Virus record (IMG/VR): IMGVR_UViG_3300009104_002192
Span: 62,001-126,000 of that record
DNA length: 64,000 nt
DNA from: a virus
Reading direction: 5' to 3' (one strand)
Shown: one piece after another, positions 16,379 to 26,900 of the stretch
Layout: each line of letters opens with the position of its first letter
Numbering within the stretch: the first letter of the stretch is position 1
The notes under the pieces: model-generated
What the model was told of the DNA's origin: nothing
The model's input: only the letters and a program-made list of their open reading frames with translations
Database searches by the model: none
Program-made: the position numbers and the translations under genes

Positions 16379-19300
16379 ATGTCATCAGCATCATGGTTTA
16401 CAAATAGATCTGGAAACGTAGCTGGGGGATCCTCTAACGAGGCGGTTGGACCTACCGGGCCTACAGGAGCTACTGGAGCTACTGGAGCTACAGGGGCCAC
16501 GGGCGCGACCGGGGCTACGGGGACGGATGGGCTCGCAGGCGCAGGAGTAACTTGGAAAGGAACTTGGTCTGACGCTACATCTTATGTGGCTAATGATGTA
16601 GTTTATTATAACGGCACTGCTTACATTTCTATACTTGCTGGAACTAACAAGCAACCAAATACGGAAACGACTTATTGGGATGCTTATACCGCTGGTATAA
16701 CTGGCCCAGCCGGAGCGACAGGAGCCGCTGGACCCACAGGGGCGGCTAGTACTGCTCTCGGTCCTACAGGAAGTATCGGTGCAACAGGAGCAACAGGCTC
16801 TATTGGTCGATTTGGGGGCAATAGTCAAAGATTTAAATTTAGCGACAGCATTTTAGATAGCGACCCCGGAAACGGCACATTAAGATTAAATCATGCGACT
16901 ATACCTAACGTAACAAAAATTTTCTTAGACGATGCTGATGCTTCTGGGGTGGGCGTAGAAAACTGGATAGGAACCTTAGACGATAATTCAACAAATTCTA
17001 AAAGAGGAAGCTTAACTTTATTTGACGAAGTCGATCCGAATAATTATGTAATATTCTATATTAACGGAGAAAACGAAACAGAAACAGGCTATAAGAAAAT
17101 CAATGTTTCTCACGTAGCTAATTACGGATCGTTCACGAATGATAACGTCCTCGTTTTAAGTTTCGTGGCTTTTGGAGAAAAAGGCGACGTAGGTTCCGCG
17201 GGAGACGCAGGCGTAACCGGAGCAACTGGTCCTACCGGAGCAACAGGCGGATTAGGCGCAACTGGCTCTACCGGTGAAAAGGGAGCCACGGGGGCGGCTA
17301 GTACTGTAATCGGACCAAAGGGTCCAGCAGGTCCTACTGGGGCAATTGGGCCCACAGGCTCTGTGGGAGCTACGGGAGAAGGAGATAAATATGCTACAAC
17401 CTCGAGTTCTTCTTTATCTATAACTACTGGCTCAATCAGTTTAACAGTCGGAACAAGTCTTTCTTACTCTGTCGGTCAATCCGCTATCATTGCCTATAAC
17501 TCCAGCAATCAAATGTCTGGAGCGGTCACTTCTTACGATTCTTCAACTGGAGTCTTAGTGGTCAATGTAACTTCTCTTACTGGGTCCGGCTCTTATGGCG
17601 TTTGGTCGGTTAACCTTAGTGGCGCAGCGGGACCCGCAGGGCCACAAGGGGAAGACGGCATTGCTGGTCCAAGCGGCCCAATAGGGCCCACTGGATTATT
17701 AGGTGGACTTACTTATCTAATAACGGTTCAATCTAAAAGCTCTGCTCACCCTCATTATGGGGAGGGTTATTCTTCGGGTTTTGTAGTAAACGGAACAGAA
17801 GGTAAACCTTTGAATTTAATAAGGGGATATACTTACTATTTTGACTTATCTCATTCCTCTAATACTAGTAGGCTATATATTTCGACAAGTTCTGAAGGTG
17901 GGGGGCTTAATCAGCCGGGCGAGGTGACTTCAGGAGTCACGACTTCTGGAACAGCTGGAACAGATTATATTCTAACTTATACTGTCCCTATTGATGCTCC
18001 CGACACTTTATATTACTGGAGCGCTGCGGCGTCATACATGGGTGGAGCGATTTCTGTAGGAGACTTTGGGCCAACTGGGCCTACTGGCGAGGCAGGGCCT
18101 ACTGGCGGGATAGGCGTTACGGGACCAACGGGTCCCGCAAGTACTGCTCTCGGTCCTACTGGAATAGCTGGGCCAATTGGTAACACCGGAGCAACAGGAC
18201 CCACGGGCCCAACTGGAGCGGTTGGTGGTGCCGGAGCTACGGGAGCCGATGGGGATGCAGGACCTACAGGAGCTACAGGAGCTACAGGAGCAGTGGGTCC
18301 CGAGGGGGATGCTGGCCCGACAGGACCAATAGGAAATACTGGTGCTGTTGGCCCTGAGGGTGCCGTCGGAGAAGCTGGCCCTACGGGTGCAGCGGGTGAC
18401 GAGCCAGTAGTGGTTAACTATTCTGTTAAAATCGTAGACAGCAAGTACCTCATAACTCAAGAGGGCGAGGGTTGGACCTCTAATTCTATACTTAAAATAT
18501 ATAAAGGCTTCACTTATGAATTTGATTTGTCTGACAGTTCTAACTCGGGCAAAACGTTTAAGCTTTCCGCGGATCCAGATGGAACGCACTCTTCGGGTAT
18601 GGAATGGACTACCGGCGTAACAGTTACGGGAACGTCAGGGTCCTCAGGAGCTAAACTAAGATTTAAAGTCCCTCACGTAGTTCCAAATATTTTATATTAT
18701 TACTCTAAAGAGCTACCCGCCGCTGGAGGAACTGGATATATAAACGTTTCTGTAATTTCTACAGGAGCTACAGGCGCAACTGGAGCTACAGGGAGCACGG
18801 GAGCTGCAGGCGCAACTGGAGCTACGGGGAGCACAGGAGCTACAGGCGCAACTGGAGCTACGGGGAGCACAGGAGCTACAGGCGCAACTGGGGCTACAGG
18901 AGCCACAGGAGTGGACGGCCTTCAGGGGGTAGCGGGAGCAGTCGAGCATGTAATTACCGTAGACAGCTCAGCCATGGTTGTAAATGGAATAATAAGAGAT
19001 ACATTACATTTATTAAAAGGTTATACTTATTATTTTAAAGAGACACACTCTTCTACGGCTGGGCATCAAATTTATATAGCTACCTCTCCCGGAGGAGAAG
19101 GAGCAAACCCATACAATTATGGACATAGTTATTCTGGAACAGCTGGAACAGACGGAAACCTTACCTTCACTGTTCCTCATGATGCTCCTGCAATTTTATA
19201 TTATGAATGTCTTCATCACCCCAACATGGGTGGAACTTTAACTATATCTGACGAAGGTCCGACAGGCCCCACGGGAACGAAAGGAGAAACAGGGGCGACA

Positions 19301-19987
19301 GGGACAAAAGGAGAAGATGGGAAAGTGGGAAATACTGGCCCTGCAGGCGCAGCTAGCACTGAACCCGGTCCTACTGGGTCTACAGGACCTACAGGCGCGG
19401 TGGGCATGGGCGGATCAGGGGGGACGACCCCAACTATTTCAACAAAAGGTATAGAGGCGTATGTCGGGAATAGCCTATGTTTTAACCCGTTCGAGTCTTC
19501 CGAACAATTTCATGTTAATAACTCTCTGGGGGAAACATTAAATTCTCTTCAAATTATAAATCACGGAGGTTTTATACCAGAGCCTTGCGAAATCGGATCG
19601 TACAAAGCTTATATAGTCAGTAGTGATTTAGATAGTTCTAGCGCTTGCTCTATTACAATTTATAAAAATGGGGTTTCTACAGGTATTACGAGTGTAGTAA
19701 ACGGTTCCTCATACGCAGGCCAAACAGTTCATTTAATTAACGAAACGAGTGGCCAACCAAACAGTTTGAATTTATCGGCTGGAGATAAAATAACGGCCGT
19801 TTGTGTTTGTAGTGGAGTAGAGAACAGTAGAGGGGTTATCTTTAAACTTTCCGGAGTAACTTCAGTAGGCGTAGGTCCAACAGGCCCAGCCGGAGACGCA
19901 GGCGCAGGTGGAAATACTGGTCCCACAGGGGCTACTGGGAGTGTAAATACCAGTGATATTATAAAATATACCTTAATTTTTGGATAA
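16379..19987 (+). CDS. Collagen-like fibre protein with three cupredoxin-like domains
   Basis: A 1202-residue protein alternating Gly-X-Thr/Pro collagen-like stretches (GATGATG, GPTGPTG) with globular domains. Residues about 50-110 hold a carbohydrate-binding-like segment ([20 protein letters not shown]). Cupredoxin-like domains lie near 443-560, 680-792 and 857-957, each with a GYTYYFD-like strand, a TSGVTxxGTxG phrase and an LYYxx...GG end. The third keeps His896, Cys944, His947 and Met950, the set expected for a type-1 copper site; the first two lack it. The C-terminal 180 residues are a beta domain. Collagen-like regions in phages form trimeric fibres. ATAAGGA precedes the start. Probably a virion fibre. 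Confidence 0.8.
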   Translation: MSSASWFTNRSGNVAGGSSNEAVGPTGPTGATGATGATGATGATGATGTDGLAGAGVTWKGTWSDATSYVANDVVYYNGTAYISILAGTNKQPNTETTYWDAYTAGITGPAGATGAAGPTGAASTALGPTGSIGATGATGSIGRFGGNSQRFKFSDSILDSDPGNGTLRLNHATIPNVTKIFLDDADASGVGVENWIGTLDDNSTNSKRGSLTLFDEVDPNNYVIFYINGENETETGYKKINVSHVANYGSFTNDNVLVLSFVAFGEKGDVGSAGDAGVTGATGPTGATGGLGATGSTGEKGATGAASTVIGPKGPAGPTGAIGPTGSVGATGEGDKYATTSSSSLSITTGSISLTVGTSLSYSVGQSAIIAYNSSNQMSGAVTSYDSSTGVLVVNVTSLTGSGSYGVWSVNLSGAAGPAGPQGEDGIAGPSGPIGPTGLLGGLTYLITVQSKSSAHPHYGEGYSSGFVVNGTEGKPLNLIRGYTYYFDLSHSSNTSRLYISTSSEGGGLNQPGEVTSGVTTSGTAGTDYILTYTVPIDAPDTLYYWSAAASYMGGAISVGDFGPTGPTGEAGPTGGIGVTGPTGPASTALGPTGIAGPIGNTGATGPTGPTGAVGGAGATGADGDAGPTGATGATGAVGPEGDAGPTGPIGNTGAVGPEGAVGEAGPTGAAGDEPVVVNYSVKIVDSKYLITQEGEGWTSNSILKIYKGFTYEFDLSDSSNSGKTFKLSADPDGTHSSGMEWTTGVTVTGTSGSSGAKLRFKVPHVVPNILYYYSKELPAAGGTGYINVSVISTGATGATGATGSTGAAGATGATGSTGATGATGATGSTGATGATGATGATGVDGLQGVAGAVEHVITVDSSAMVVNGIIRDTLHLLKGYTYYFKETHSSTAGHQIYIATSPGGEGANPYNYGHSYSGTAGTDGNLTFTVPHDAPAILYYECLHHPNMGGTLTISDEGPTGPTGTKGETGATGTKGEDGKVGNTGPAGAASTEPGPTGSTGPTGAVGMGGSGGTTPTISTKGIEAYVGNSLCFNPFESSEQFHVNNSLGETLNSLQIINHGGFIPEPCEIGSYKAYIVSSDLDSSSACSITIYKNGVSTGITSVVNGSSYAGQTVHLINETSGQPNSLNLSAGDKITAVCVCSGVENSRGVIFKLSGVTSVGVGPTGPAGDAGAGGNTGPTGATGSVNTSDIIKYTLIFG
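18761..18904 (+). repeat. Four 36-bp tandem repeats in a collagen-like region
   Basis: Units start at 18761, 18797, 18833 and 18869, each beginning ACAGGAGCTACAGGCGCAAC or a close variant. Each codes for [12 protein letters not shown]-type triplets. The near identity points to recent duplication. Confidence 0.9.
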
Positions 19988-19991
19988 TTAT

Positions 19992-20315
19992 ATGATTGCT
20001 AATACTATAATTAATAATACAGCTACAGATATTCTAGAGACCCCTGTAGATTCAGCTATAACTGCGTATGCGGGGGTTGGGATGTTTTTCTGTAATGCCG
20101 GCGCAACTAATGAAAGTATTAATATTTATGCGGTCCCTAGTGGTCAAGTAGCTTCGGAAAATAACATGGTTATTAAAGACTTAACCGTGGTCACTGGAGA
20201 CACATATGAATTTAGTGCTGAAAAATTTTTATTAAATAAGGGAGAAAGTCTTGTGGCCAGTGGCCAAAATGGGGGTTTAATATCAGCAACAATTACTTAT
20301 ACGGATATAACATAA
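19992..20315 (+). CDS. Small beta-sandwich protein, paralogue of the adhesin N-terminal domain
   Basis: Start ATG 19992 lies five bases after the fibre gene stop; the in-frame TTG at 19980 overlaps that gene and is less likely. The 107-residue product reads [35 protein letters not shown] and [15 protein letters not shown]. The same order (SITDILSAP, VYFCNKSDTKEETVTI, IYLNPGETLAASSSG) occupies the first 125 residues of the adhesin at 9565. It therefore represents a mobile module used alone and as a fibre cap. It is likely a virion protein that joins or caps fibres. Confidence 0.7.
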   Translation: MIANTIINNTATDILETPVDSAITAYAGVGMFFCNAGATNESINIYAVPSGQVASENNMVIKDLTVVTGDTYEFSAEKFLLNKGESLVASGQNGGLISATITYTDIT

Positions 20316-20316
20316 A

Positions 20317-20571
20317 ATGTCTAGCTTTATAAATAAACAAGGAAGCGACTTAACAGGTCCAGTAGGATCTGCAGGACCCACCGGACCTACTGGCGCTGAT
20401 GGTCAGTCGGGTAACACAGGAGCTGCTGGCTCCACAGGCGCTACGGGAGCTACGGGTGCTGATGGTGCGCAAGGCAATACAGGGGCTACTGGCGCTGATG
20501 GTGCGCAAGGAGAGACTGGTCCGGCTGGAGTAGCTGCTATCAGCGTATTAGAATTACAAATTTTTAGTTAA
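20317..20571 (+). CDS. Short collagen-like protein
   Basis: An 84-residue protein, mostly Gly-X-Y triplets ([29 protein letters not shown]) with a nine-residue N-terminus and a C-terminal [13 protein letters not shown] that could nucleate a trimer. It starts one base after the preceding stop. It could be a short spike, or a spare repeat unit recombining with the long fibre gene. Thr- and Gly-rich codons are mixed, so it is not a simple duplication of the 1202-residue gene. Confidence 0.75.
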   Translation: MSSFINKQGSDLTGPVGSAGPTGPTGADGQSGNTGAAGSTGATGATGADGAQGNTGATGADGAQGETGPAGVAAISVLELQIFS

Positions 20572-20585
20572 AAGGAATTTAAACA

Positions 20586-20942
20586 ATGGCAACATTCACA
20601 AAACATAAATTAAGTGGATCTACAGATGGTAAAGGGGTCAAGGTGACATCTAATCTCGCAGGCTCGGGAGTAACGGTACACACTGCCGTCACAGGGACTA
20701 CAGATTTCGATGAAGTATGGTTGTATGCATATAATTCAGACTCTGCAAGCGTTAACGTAACTGTAGAGTTTGGAGGAACAACTTCTCCTGATAATACTAT
20801 CACTCAGTCTGTTCCTGCTCAATCAGGACTATATTTATTGATACCGGGTTTTCCCTTGCAAAACTCAGCTGTAATTTCAGCTTATGCTAGCAAGCAAAAC
20901 GTGGTTTCTTTATATGGTTTTGTTAATAGGATTGATCAGTAA
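20586..20942 (+). CDS. Small beta-sandwich virion protein
   Basis: A 118-residue protein with a clear AAAGGAA ribosome binding site. It starts MATFTKHKLSGSTDGKGVKV and has regularly alternating strands (EVWLYAYNSDSASVNVTVEF, LLIPGFPLQNSAVISAY) with no signal or membrane helix. The layout recalls the 19992-20315 product and may be a diverged member of the same beta-module group. Proteins with similar N-termini are common near fibre genes of aquatic phages. A capsid- or fibre-associated role is inferred from the neighbourhood. Confidence 0.65.
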   Translation: MATFTKHKLSGSTDGKGVKVTSNLAGSGVTVHTAVTGTTDFDEVWLYAYNSDSASVNVTVEFGGTTSPDNTITQSVPAQSGLYLLIPGFPLQNSAVISAYASKQNVVSLYGFVNRIDQ

Positions 20943-20961
20943 TAGAGAGTAAACTCTTAAA

Positions 20962-23900
20962 ATGAGAAATGCAAGATCAAAGTCTACTTTTAGGCCTAGG
21001 TGGAGGCGAAGGATTGCAGGAAAAGCAGGAGGTCAGGCTTATCCGATTTTAAAATCCGTCACGTCTTCGACCGGAGATTTCATTTATGATCCTGAGGTCT
21101 CTGCTTGGGCAAAAAGAGTTAATTCTGCAGGAGGATCCGTATCTAATAGTTGCCTAGAGGCTTCTAGCGCTTTCATTAGGACGATCAAAAATCAGCCGGG
21201 CTTAAGACAAAAAATCAAAAGGTTAAATCTCTTTTGTGGCTCAAATCTAGACTCCTCTTTAATGCCTCTGATCATTGACGAAGGGCCTACTCAGGACATT
21301 AACCATAATTTTGCATCAACAGAATACTCAGAAAAGTCTGGGATTAAAAATTCAACAGCTTCTGGAAATAAATATTTAGATACAGGTCTCGATCTTTCGT
21401 GGTCCGCTGTTGGCCTAACTTTTAATGATGCTCATATAGCAATTAGCACCTTGGGAGCGAATACTTCTTCTTCTTACAAAGAATGGATAGGTAGGGATCA
21501 CTTCTCCCTAGGATCTAACAAAGAAAACAGAAAACTTCAATTTAGGGTGGGAGAACATACAATTTATGCTGATAATCCAAACCCTCAACAAGGAGCTTGT
21601 ATGGGGTTTTATCTAGGTAATTGCTGGTGGGGGGACGTAAGTCTTCGTTTAAATAATAGATCATTAGAAAATATAAACGTCTCTAATAATTCCCCCAGCA
21701 ACGCTGATTTGTCTCAAAATTTTCATATATTTAAAAGGAATACAGCTTATTCAGCCCCTGATGATTTCGATCAAACAGTAAACTTTTATTCAATAGGCTT
21801 AGGTTTAAGCGATTCTGAAGCAACAGTTTTATACGATGCTGTTTCAGTATTTAATCAGGCAAAAAATAGAGAGTTATTCGAAGCTTTAGATATTGAGGTT
21901 TGGAAATGGGCTAACCATAGAATCCCTGAAGCAGTGGGAGATGCTTCAGCTCACTTTAGCTCTTTACTGGTTCAAAATGCTAGCGCTTGGATGGAGTCCA
22001 TTAAAAATAATAATTTAAGAGAAAAAATAAATAGAGCTAACTTATTCTTGGGAAAAAGCTCTTCTAACTATGGTTATTTAACCTCTCTTGTTCCTTTAAT
22101 CATCGACAGCGGCCACAGAACAGATATTAACAATAATTTTCTTAATTCTGACTATAATCTAAAATTTGGCCTTCATGGAGACGGAGCTACTAAATTTTTA
22201 GATACTGGGATAACGACAAGAGAATTAGTCTCTGCCTCTTCAAATTCAGGACATCTTTCTGTCGAAGCAACTTCTCCAAGTCCAACCAATACTTCGAGTT
22301 CTTCATCGAACTGTTTGATAGGCTCTAAGGAGTCAATCTCTACCGCTGGGGGCGTTGGTATGAGTATCAGTCTGTCTAAGACTAAAATGACCACTAAAGC
22401 TTGGACGGCTTTATCCAAAAGTGCTGTTCCTGCGACACAAGGTATGTTTACTTCTAGCATAGGGGCCGGAGGCTCAAACTCGAACGCTAGGACATATTTT
22501 AATGGGGCTTTTTTAAGTGATAATTCTAACGATATACAATCAACGTCTTACGATTCTTCATTGACAGGCTCTACTATTTCGTTGTTCACTTTAAACACTG
22601 TGGAATATGGAAATTTAGGTCACTCATCTCAGTCAATTAAAAGTTATTCTATTGGCAAAGCTTTAACTGATGACGAAGTGCAAAATTTATATGCAGCGAA
22701 TTCAAACGTAAAAAGAGTTGAGATTGTTTCTGATGATATGGATTCAGAAGTATACGATTGGGCAAACTATAGGGTTCCTGCTAACGGAGGTCTCGTTACG
22801 CAAAAGGAAGCTGAAGCCGTAAACGCTTGGATGTTAAAAATCAAAACCTCTTCAGGGTTAAGAGAAAAGCTTAAAAGAGTAAATTTAATGGCCGGATCAA
22901 ACCTCGCTGCAAAAATGGTTCCCCTTATCGTTGATTCTGGTTATTCTAAGGTAGATAAAAATACTAACCTATCTGAAGGCGATTCTGTGTCCACGGGCTT
23001 AAGAGCTGGCGATGAAAAAAGTATAGATACGACCGTGAAACTTTCAGATTTTCTTACAAATAGTTCTGGACACTTTTCGGTAAAAAACTATGCGAGCTTG
23101 GACACTTTAATCATGGGGGACACTTTCGCTCATGGGGTCATTACGAATCAGTCTTCCTATTCTAGCGAAACGAGCGCGGAGCTTTTGGTTTCCTCCGACC
23201 ACGTCAATGGTTCCAATGTATTTACTGATTCGTCTGGGGCGGGGCACGCGATCACGAACCATGGCAACACGAGCCACCAAAACGCGGTTGGTAATCCGTT
23301 TGGTTCGGGTAGTGCGATTAAATTCGACGGCTCAAGTGATTATCTAACCGTGGCTGATTCGGCATCATGGACTTTCGGCAGCGGAGATTTTACGATAGAA
23401 ACATGGATAAACTTCTCAGCTTGGGAGAGTACGAACTTCAACACAATAGCGTGGTTCGGCCCTGTTCAGATTGACTACAAACGAGACGGCGGGACTAAAC
23501 AGTTGAGAATGTTCTGCTATAGCTCAGGCGGCAATACTTCAAGCATCCAGACATGGGACGCCTCACTGGATACTTGGTATCATATTGCTGCCGTCAGAGA
23601 TAGCGGAAACTTACGACTGTTTGTTAATGGGACATCCCTAGGAACTCCACCTGCGCATGAGGGCAACACAACTCTTACAAATGCAACCGGAGCGAGTGCG
23701 ATCATGGCAAGGGCGGCTAACTCCGTTTCGGGAGTTGGAAGCCCAGACCGAAAATCTGCTGGCTACATCTACGACTTCCGAGTGTCCAAGGAAGCTAAGT
23801 ATTCAGATGATTTTTCCAAGCCCACCGCATCTTTCGGGTCCACCGGGGGCCCCAAGCCTGCCCTCGGCCTCACCATAGACTCAAACGGCGTGAAAGGCTA

Positions 23901-26900
23901 CGTTTGGGACAACAATAGATCAAATGCTGTAAGTTACGCCAAGCTAAATCAAGCGACTACAGAGACGAAAAAGACTGTTGATACTTCCAGTTATTCGCAT
24001 CCTACCTTGTATTCTGGTCAGCCGATGCCTTACTGGGGGTATCTCAACACCGATCTACCGGGCGAAGAAGATAATCAAGCAGACGTTTCTTATATTGTCG
24101 AGGACAATGGTGATCATGTCATTGATATTCCTCAGTTAAAGCAGGCATCCACTTGGGGGCCCGGGCCCGCCGCTATCATTGTTTATAAAAATGGTGTCAT
24201 TCAGACGCATTTGAGCGATTGGATACATCCTTACGCGTGGCCTATACCTTGGTCGCGTACGCTTACAGATCTGGCTGTTGGAGATAAAATAAAAGTTGTA
24301 ATCCAATACCCAGATTGGTCCGCGCCCGGCTGGGAAGCGTGGCCAAACGTGTGGCGAATTGGAGCGATGGAGAATACTACCGTATTTTTCAAGAGAATAG
24401 TTCCCTCAACTCAAAACGCTTTAGACGGTTTGTGGACCGTAAGTAGAACTTCAGCCACTGCATCATCTTTGTACTTAGATGGATCCCCCGTGGCTTCTTC
24501 TACCGCTTCATCTAATGTGACTAATGTTAGTGACGATTACGTAAACATCATGGGGTCTTATTCTGATGATGGATCTATACAAAATCATCATGATAACGCT
24601 TCTAGAATAGGATTTTATAGTTTGGGTTTGAGCTTAACAGACGCAGAAGCTCTTACTTTATCTGAGGCTATAACCGCTTTCGATACCAAGATGAGAAGAG
24701 ACTTAGATGAAGAAGTCTGGGATTGGGCTTATACTCGGGTTCCTTTAAATGGCGGGTCTTTGAGCGAGTCGAACATAAATAATGTAAATACATTCATGCT
24801 TGCTCTTAAAACTGAGTCTGGACTAAGAGAGTCTATTAAAAGATTAAACGTTTTCGCGGGTTCTAATTTGTCTAGTGCTATGGTGCCTTTGATTAAAGAC
24901 TTCGGAGACAGTATAGAGAAAAATTATAACTTTACATCTTCAGACGTAAACCAAGGGCTAAATTCTAGCGGATCAAAATATCTAGATACTGGGATGAGTT
25001 TCAGTGAATTAGATATAATATCTTATAGTAATTTTCATGTAGCCTTATCTAGAAAAGGTAATTCAGTTAGCGGATACGCCAACTCTGACGCCATCGGTAA
25101 CGGCTCGATAAGATTGAATTTAACTAATAGGCCTGTAGTTCCAGTGGAGGGGGCAGATAACTTGATTTATTCTGGAAGTACTATTACTTCAAGTACTGAT
25201 GGCTCAGGCTTTCTTGTGGGAACCGCAGTTAATAATACAGAAACAAAATTATATAAAGGGTCGACAAGTTCCGACACGGGTCCTTTCGATGGTAGCTCAT
25301 CCATGTCTGCGAACAATTTTATAGTTTGTGGTAATCAAACTGAGGCCGGGGTTGTAGCACAATTCTCAGGAAGGATCTCTATCTATTCCTTGGGTATTGG
25401 GTTAACATCAGGGCAGGTATCAGCTTTTAATAGCGCTGTTTCAGCTTTAGAACTTTCATTAGAAAGAGGGGATTTTGAGGCTAGTAATTCAGACGCTTGG
25501 AAATGGGCTAATATAAATGTTCCTGCTAACGGCGGCCTCGTTAGCCAGAAACAAGTTACAGCGGTAAACAAGTTCATGGATTCAATAAGTAACATCCATA
25601 ATCTAAGAGACTCTATTAAAAGAATGAATCTTTTCGTTGGGGAAAATCTTAACGCCGCCTTGGTTCCTGTCGTATCTGATTTAGGGGCCTCCGTTGAGAC
25701 AAATAATAATTTTATTTCTAGTGATTACATTTCTACGGGGCCTGACGCAGGACTAACAGGCGGGTCAGGTAAAACTTTAGATTTAAAAATAAAAGCTAGA
25801 GATTTAGGGGATAATTTTGTCATGGCTCTTAGGAGTAATTCGGGATCAACTTTTGATAGCTCTTCAAATGCTCCGATAATGGGAGTGGAGGAAGGATTCA
25901 GCTCGATGACGATGGGCTCTAACTTGGGTAAATTGTCATTCTTTACTTCGATTAGCAGCGCTCAAACTATAGACACATCCCATTACATTAAAACTCCCGC
26001 CATTTTTAAAGATTTACCTCGAAATTATAATGGCTGCGACATAGTTGGTAATAGTATTCTTGAGCCTTCCCTAAATACGGACGTTGGCGAATCTTCTTGC
26101 GAAACTTTAGAAAACGCTGTTTCTAGTTACGATATACCAAACCACAGTTTTATTGATAGCTCTTTAAGCCGAAAAATTCTTAACGATCGACTGTACTGCG
26201 ATTATAGAAATTCGGACATCTTAAGCCGAGGTCAACAATTTTATGGTGACGCCGGAGTTAACTTTTCTATTGATCATGAGAAGGGGAGAAACTCTGAGGG
26301 CGTAGTGGCTCTGGGTGAAAATGGTGATTTTTGCAAAGGATTTTATTCTGTTCTCTGCTCGAAAGTTGAGGATTCGAATATTAGCAAACTTAAAATGTAT
26401 AAAAATGGCCAAGAGATGGTAGAGTCTCAGATGGTTAATCAAAATATTGGCCCTGCAGCAGAAATAGCTTTATTCGGTAAGCGAAATGGAAGCGTTTTTC
26501 ACTCCTTCCCTAGTTCAATAAATATCGATTTTTATTGTTTGGGTTCTAACGCTGAGACTCCTGACGCATCTAAAAATCCAGACGTTTTAGGTGATGGCTT
26601 TTTACCTAACGAAGTTCATAACTTCTTAATTCAACTAGATGTAGATTTAAACAGAAAAGACTTCCAAAAACCTGATGCTACAAACGGAATACTTGGTAAT
26701 TTACAAACCTTAACTAGCGAGCTCGATCCCGAGGTCTCAAAATGGGCTAATGAAAAAGTCCCGAAAGTTGGGGGGAAATTAAATCCTGAGATAGTATTAG
26801 CTGTTAATGCTTGGATGACTAAAATTAAAGAACGAGCCGGATTAAGGCAAAAGCTTAAAAGAGTAAATCTTTTTTCAAGCGTCAACTTGGCGGGCGCTCT

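Noticed and set aside
10995-18904. Tandem repeats as a possible CRISPR array
   Set aside because: The units are contiguous, coding and without unique spacers.
16391-18949. Minus-strand frames rich in Ala-Pro-Val or Ser-Cys repeats
   Set aside because: They are reverse readings of the collagen-like triplets in the 1202-residue fibre gene.
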